Source of the DNA: Mycobacterium mantenii
GTDB taxonomy: Bacteria > Actinomycetota > Actinomycetes > Mycobacteriales > Mycobacteriaceae
Direction: 5' to 3'
NCBI RefSeq assembly: GCF_010731775.1
Contig: NZ_AP022590.1
Location: 2,046,001 to 2,110,000, forward strand
DNA: 64,000 nt
How positions within the stretch are numbered: the first letter of the stretch is position 1; the number at the start of each line of letters is the position of its first letter. The notes under the pieces were generated by a model. It did no database searches, was not told the DNA's origin, and saw only the letters and a program-made list of their open reading frames with translations. Made by a program: the position numbers and the translations under genes. Below are positions 63,201-64,000 of the stretch, piece after piece.

Positions 63201-64000
63201 TGACCGGGCAGCGGTCGTCACCCATGCGGCGGCTGGGACTTCGCAGGAGGGCTTACACGCGGAGTGGCGCGGAGTCCACCTTTTGACTCTGAAAAACGGC
63301 ATGGTCGACCGCTGCGAAATCTTCGACGAGGCGGATCTCGAAGTCGCGCTCGCCCGCTTCGATGACCTGCAAACCCAGACGCGGCGACTCGAAAACGCGG
63401 CAAGCCGGGTCGACGGACGCCTCATCGCGTACTTCAATGCCCGCGACTGGGCAGCGATGGCAGCGATGGCAGCGACCATGCTTGATGATTTTTGCAGCGA
63501 AGATCGGCGGCACGTGGTGAACGCCGGGCGCACGCAGGAACGCGAAGTCGCGATTGCAAACATCCGGGCAACCGCCGACCTCGGTGTCACGCTGGACAAG
63601 TCAGACGTTGTCGCAACCCGGGGAGAACGCCTGGCCCTCAGTCGCGCCCGGTGGTGTGGCCCCGACCAAGGGCCGGAGGCGTTCCACAGCTGCGTGCTCA
63701 ACGTCGTCGAGATCACCACAGACGAGCGGATCGCGGCACACGTCTCGTTCGATGTCAGTGACATCGACGCCGCCTTCGAAGAGATCGACGCACGCTACCT
63801 CGCCGGCGAAGCGGCCGCGCATGCGCGCGTCTGGTCGGCCATCGCACGGGAATGCGCCGCGTTCAACCGGCACGAACTCCCCTCGGCGGACTGGGTCACC
63901 ATCGACCATCGGCGGCTCGTGACAATTGATGCGAGTGATCTGCTCCCCAACATCCGCGCCATTTGGGACCTCATGCCAGATATCAGCGTCCACATCGAGG
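54295..64000 (+). CDS. Giant multidomain regulator: BTAD + class III cyclase + AAA + tandem NTF2-like repeats (cut by window edge)
   Basis: One uninterrupted frame of at least 3235 codons; the end is outside the window. Start GTG 54295 (GTG 54274 possible, an in-frame stop lies at 54268). Domains in order: winged-helix ELGVLGPLLVRQDGAP-PRTAAKALQTHISSLRRALG (about 8-90) and BTAD helices to ELGVDPGPKLRRLEAAIV (about 244). Class III cyclase 258-430 with LTDIEGST, GRLIKARGEGDATF (Lys and metal Asp) and GDYFGRAVNRVARL (Asn/Arg). P-loop GEPGVGKT at 487-494 and Walker B VVLILDDLHWA near 600 in an AAA/STAND ATPase; then TPR-like helices to about 1260. From 1275 on, NTF2-like modules. See the repeat entry. 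A transcriptional switch with cAMP output is inferred; DNA target and ligands are unknown. The promoter faces the SpoIIE gene across 207 bases with a TTGACC box at 54256. Confidence 0.85.
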   Translation, partial: MSTLSSVELGVLGPLLVRQDGAPVAIPGAKPRAILTMLGLHDGSVVPADTLVELLWGQDPPRTAAKALQTHISSLRRALGDGFVLTQGAGWAVADSEIDASRYQAAARLGRDAAAAGDTSQAVARFEEALALWRGIPELPDGRRGTSEKTRWIEGHAALVEDRADALLATGRAAEVIGDLEAAVAEAPLRERRWGQLMLALYRAGRQGEALGAYQRARSLLADELGVDPGPKLRRLEAAIVAQDASLDIAVAQHAPSVTRAVTFLLTDIEGSTAAWEADADAMARALARHDELVEQVVTSRGGRLIKARGEGDATFSVFERPSAGAAAAIELQDAITHEPWALPDPIRVRMALHTGEVELRDGDYFGRAVNRVARLRSLAEGGQILCSGATAELVIDSLADDVLLTDLGMRQLKNLARPEHVFELRLETVAGQPESQASKAPMERPSFPAVLVGPGPFVGRGRELEGLLSAWQTALAGGVRTVLIAGEPGVGKTRLAGEWSQQAYAQGAVVLYGRCDEDLGAPYQPFAEALRSLAPCVGADRLRGLRGVEALLPLAPGLADVLPDLTPPAHPDPDTERYALFDAVVALLEVASASAPVVLILDDLHWAAKPTLLLLRHLLRFGDHARVQIVGTYRSTDLDRSHPLAAMLADLHRDGTANRLTLGGLDEDDVTAYVAEAGYDDEELAHALASVTGGNPFFLIEALRHVDESGGVWDQSTLPQGVREAVSRRLSRLPAETNKALAAAAVIGSRFALQLVEQVVGSDLIDAFDEARQAGIVIEEPGGFYRFNHAIVRQSLLAELASVRRMRLHQHIAATLETMPGVDDELLAELAHHYYECAWAGNAAKAVFYCRRAADQAMARLAYEGAADLYHHALHALEELDDELPDRAEQTAELLVARCEALLAAGDVTSAAGAVSQLQDATVNSARLAAWATCFDGQLSMLIHPERLDEVETGLGAAAAKLAELDDAAGEAKAHTVRATCLARLGRIGDCEVALDDALTAARRAREHRRVNAVLAGAPLAALWGPNPVPRAGGRCLDVVRLLRITTDSPAVEATSTRCQAVLEAFRGRAAAARRMIDSARRTVTDLGLRHALLEVEQFAGIVELIVDDAAAAEPHLRKAYNGFRRMGLDADTAETAALLGLACLALGKDDEADELCTESECLAGHALKASIAWRTLRAHLLARGGDYEAARRVAEDAVALAERTDALVDHGDACRTLATVLAAAGDYSGARAAAERAVDLYERKGAAALAERARGIVGGQEIGSIPAPPEKPSVESDNSCMRVVRRVVSAVDRNAWDEFETLHASHSRIESRRKVVSFDRDNLLPSEIRQLVADDGLRFRVVMIAARGERLVLSRLDVGTSDASPGAPHDEFLQICALDHDGRIALQVWFDVDDIDAAVAELDALHAQLEAERPGPRRLENTATRVYERFWSDFAARDWDAVAATVSESLSGADHRRVVNAGDRGSRDTVIEDLRVAADVGFSIWMEDVVAIRGERLALTRVCAAGRDPDTAQDIAFNIVETNADQEITSIVIFDLDDFDAAVAELDTRYLAGEAAPYAHTWLIIMQGFAALNRRELFPTTPDWVNIDHRRGTPIAPGEMPELLGAARAFTSNLNYFIDSVHRLNNLGAVFVHMAHENSQHGFHAEWRTISVITLEGDMVNRCEVFDEADLEAVITRFDQLNRPASRLENAASRVFEHVWSHIEARNWDTVADTVAENYYAIDHRRVVNAGIQQGRASVIQGLQAATDVGMAISVVSAIAIRGERLVLARVRASGRNPETSQNDALNVVEIDANERIAVVVVFDLEDFDAAIAELDARYLAGEAANHAHTWSAITRAYAALNRHEHPATTPDWVNIDHRHGLSFTPGHVSALLTNWLTTPDLGNYVAAVHRLDDHGAVVTSVTHETSREGFEAESRTISVLTTKSDLIDRLEVFDETDLDAAIARFDQLSSPVLRRENTASQVYGRVNTYFTTRDWGAMANALAENMLNDDRRHMVNSGIRHGRDVEIANGHAFVELGGNKVTSAVVASRGERLALCHSSIVGHSRQSGAFHIEFLSVVEIDACERLAVHIAFDLDDLDAAIAELDARYLAGEAAAHARTWSVVVQTYAAANRQQLRLAPDCVNIDHRRARAFASGELTAYMRATWDIAPNVKAYVETVHRLDNVGAVVTQVVQGSSQEGFNAEWQELILLAFNGDMVNHCELFDEADIDSALATFDQLSRPTPRLENAASQAGERLYAYYGSREWDAVAGILADDTVVDDRRHMVNFGHWHGRDVVIANHRAIAEAGANITSTVIATRGSRLALLRGRNHDLQGQEFDVEFLTIVETDTDNHIATHIAFDLDDVDTAFTELETRYLAGEAAAYADTWSVIAGVHTMFNRHELPQKDWVTIDHRRGTPFAANDMTSAIHTLFDLTPDFRVHIEIAHQLNGFGAVITNYAHGSSPDGLEVEWRLVMLHIVDGDRLTRCEVFDETDVDAALARFEELSRRAARLENWASRAVEQFLSHFAAHDWDAMADLIDEDFCSEDRRRGINAGIRRGRDIEMANWRATAEVWRSDVRAAVVATRGERLALFRFTFASQDSLPAAFQAAALSVVQVSDDHRCTATVVFDPDDFQTAFEELETRFLAGESAAHRHTWSTLLRAFAAFNEHQLPATTPGWVNLDHRRGRAFSQGDLVPYIHVTWQLAPQAKIYVDAVHRLSHLGAVVTQSMHGTSRDGFDAEWVEVNLLTLDGDLINRSELFDEADLDAAIARFEELRPQSPRLKNPVHERFLALFAARDWDAMAQLFTDDYSNDDRRRVVNAGIRRGRDAAIEDLRVSADVGLLGNVTADIIATRGDRLILTRFEAAGPEHPATQLDVLQVIEHNADEQITGAVLFDPDDIDAALEELDARYIAGEAAAHAQTWSVIAAGYAALNRHELPPAAPDYVIIERQLHATIDAGDLSKDLGVAWDLTPDLNGYVEAVHRLSDRAAVVTHAAAGTSQEGLHAEWRGVHLLTLKNGMVDRCEIFDEADLEVALARFDDLQTQTRRLENAASRVDGRLIAYFNARDWAAMAAMAATMLDDFCSEDRRHVVNAGRTQEREVAIANIRATADLGVTLDKSDVVATRGERLALSRARWCGPDQGPEAFHSCVLNVVEITTDERIAAHVSFDVSDIDAAFEEIDARYLAGEAAAHARVWSAIARECAAFNRHELPSADWVTIDHRRLVTIDASDLLPNIRAIWDLMPDISVHIE
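58552..64000 (+). repeat. Tandem ~268-residue repeats inside the giant protein
   Basis: A marker RLEN (RREN, RLKN) starts units at 58552, 59359, 60163, 60973, 61771, 62584 and 63385, i.e. spacings of 807, 804, 810, 798, 813 and 801 bases (266-271 residues). Six are complete, the seventh is cut. Each unit has half A (ARDWDAMA-DDRRxVVNAG-RGERLALxR-FDxDDxDAAxAELDARYLAGEAA) and half B (AALNRHELP-DWVNIDHRRG-VHRLxxxGAVVT-EVFDExDLDAAxARFDEL). The halves resemble each other (D-H/D-RR near the middle, FDxxDLDAA near the end) and each fits an NTF2/SnoaL-like module. A shorter, degenerate A-half lies before the first unit (about 58117-58551). Confidence 0.8.

Noticed and set aside
1..64000. tRNA, rRNA, insertion sequences, phage or plasmid genes
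   Set aside because: I looked for cloverleaf-like ends, transposase and integrase motifs and terminal inverted repeats and saw none I could support.

Overview
The window is high-GC actinobacterial DNA that reads as a non-tuberculous Mycobacterium. The grounds are an Acr3-ArsC fusion of the mycobacterial type, LpqH-family and PknH-sensor-like lipoproteins, four F420-dependent luciferase-like oxidoreductases plus a Ddn-type deazaflavin enzyme, two mycothiol-linked DinB-like proteins, a TIGR00027 methyltransferase and a TetR/P450-rich catabolic gene set. I see no tRNA, rRNA, CRISPR array, insertion sequence or phage gene. From memory, the backbone order sseB - malY-type lyase - haloalkane dehalogenase - htpG resembles the M. 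tuberculosis Rv2291-Rv2299c neighbourhood. Here it is expanded by accessory blocks.

Layout. 1-5 kb: a TetR regulator with a membrane protein, a secreted protein, the sulfurtransferase sseB, and a translationally coupled SDR / F420-LLM / dimeric-barrel operon. 5-7.3 kb: an arsenic locus (ArsR, Acr3-ArsC fusion, ArsI/CadI). 7.4-9.1 kb: an LpqH-like lipoprotein, an alpha/beta hydrolase and an array of short palindromes between convergent genes. 9.1-17.5 kb: a catabolic block with P450 + TetR facing a tiny membrane protein, an AveC-like membrane protein and a leaderless LivK-like binding protein, then two paralogous LLM / DapB-fold dehydrogenase sets. Two of its promoters share an operator-like motif. 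17.5-28 kb: MalY-type lyase, DUF2652 cyclase-like protein, haloalkane dehalogenase, TetR, CysQ-like phosphatase, thiolase, zinc alcohol dehydrogenase, small membrane proteins and transporters. 28-34 kb: lipoproteins, a split MgtE-sensor + NRAMP-like metal transporter pair, an excalibur protein. 34-41 kb: a catabolic island (SDR, CrtC/AttH-like protein, ferritin-like metal-dependent hydrolase, TetR, a broken hydrolase, APH-like kinase, Baeyer-Villiger-type monooxygenase). 41-51 kb: htpG, acyl-CoA ligase + thioesterase, VIT-family transporter, two secreted Gly-Pro-Gly repeat proteins, two methyltransferases, a Ddn-like reductase. 51-54 kb: a partner-switching module (STAS protein + GAF/SpoIIE/HATPase).

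The most striking object is a single open reading frame that begins near 54295 and runs, without a stop, off the right edge (at least 3235 codons). It starts as a BTAD/SARP-type DNA-binding regulator, continues with a class III nucleotide cyclase domain whose key residues look intact, then an AAA/STAND-type ATPase and a helical TPR-like region. It ends in a long array of about 268-residue repeats (six complete units plus one cut by the edge). Each unit itself looks like two related SnoaL/NTF2-like halves. It lies divergent from the partner-switching phosphatase, so a regulatory connection is possible but not shown.
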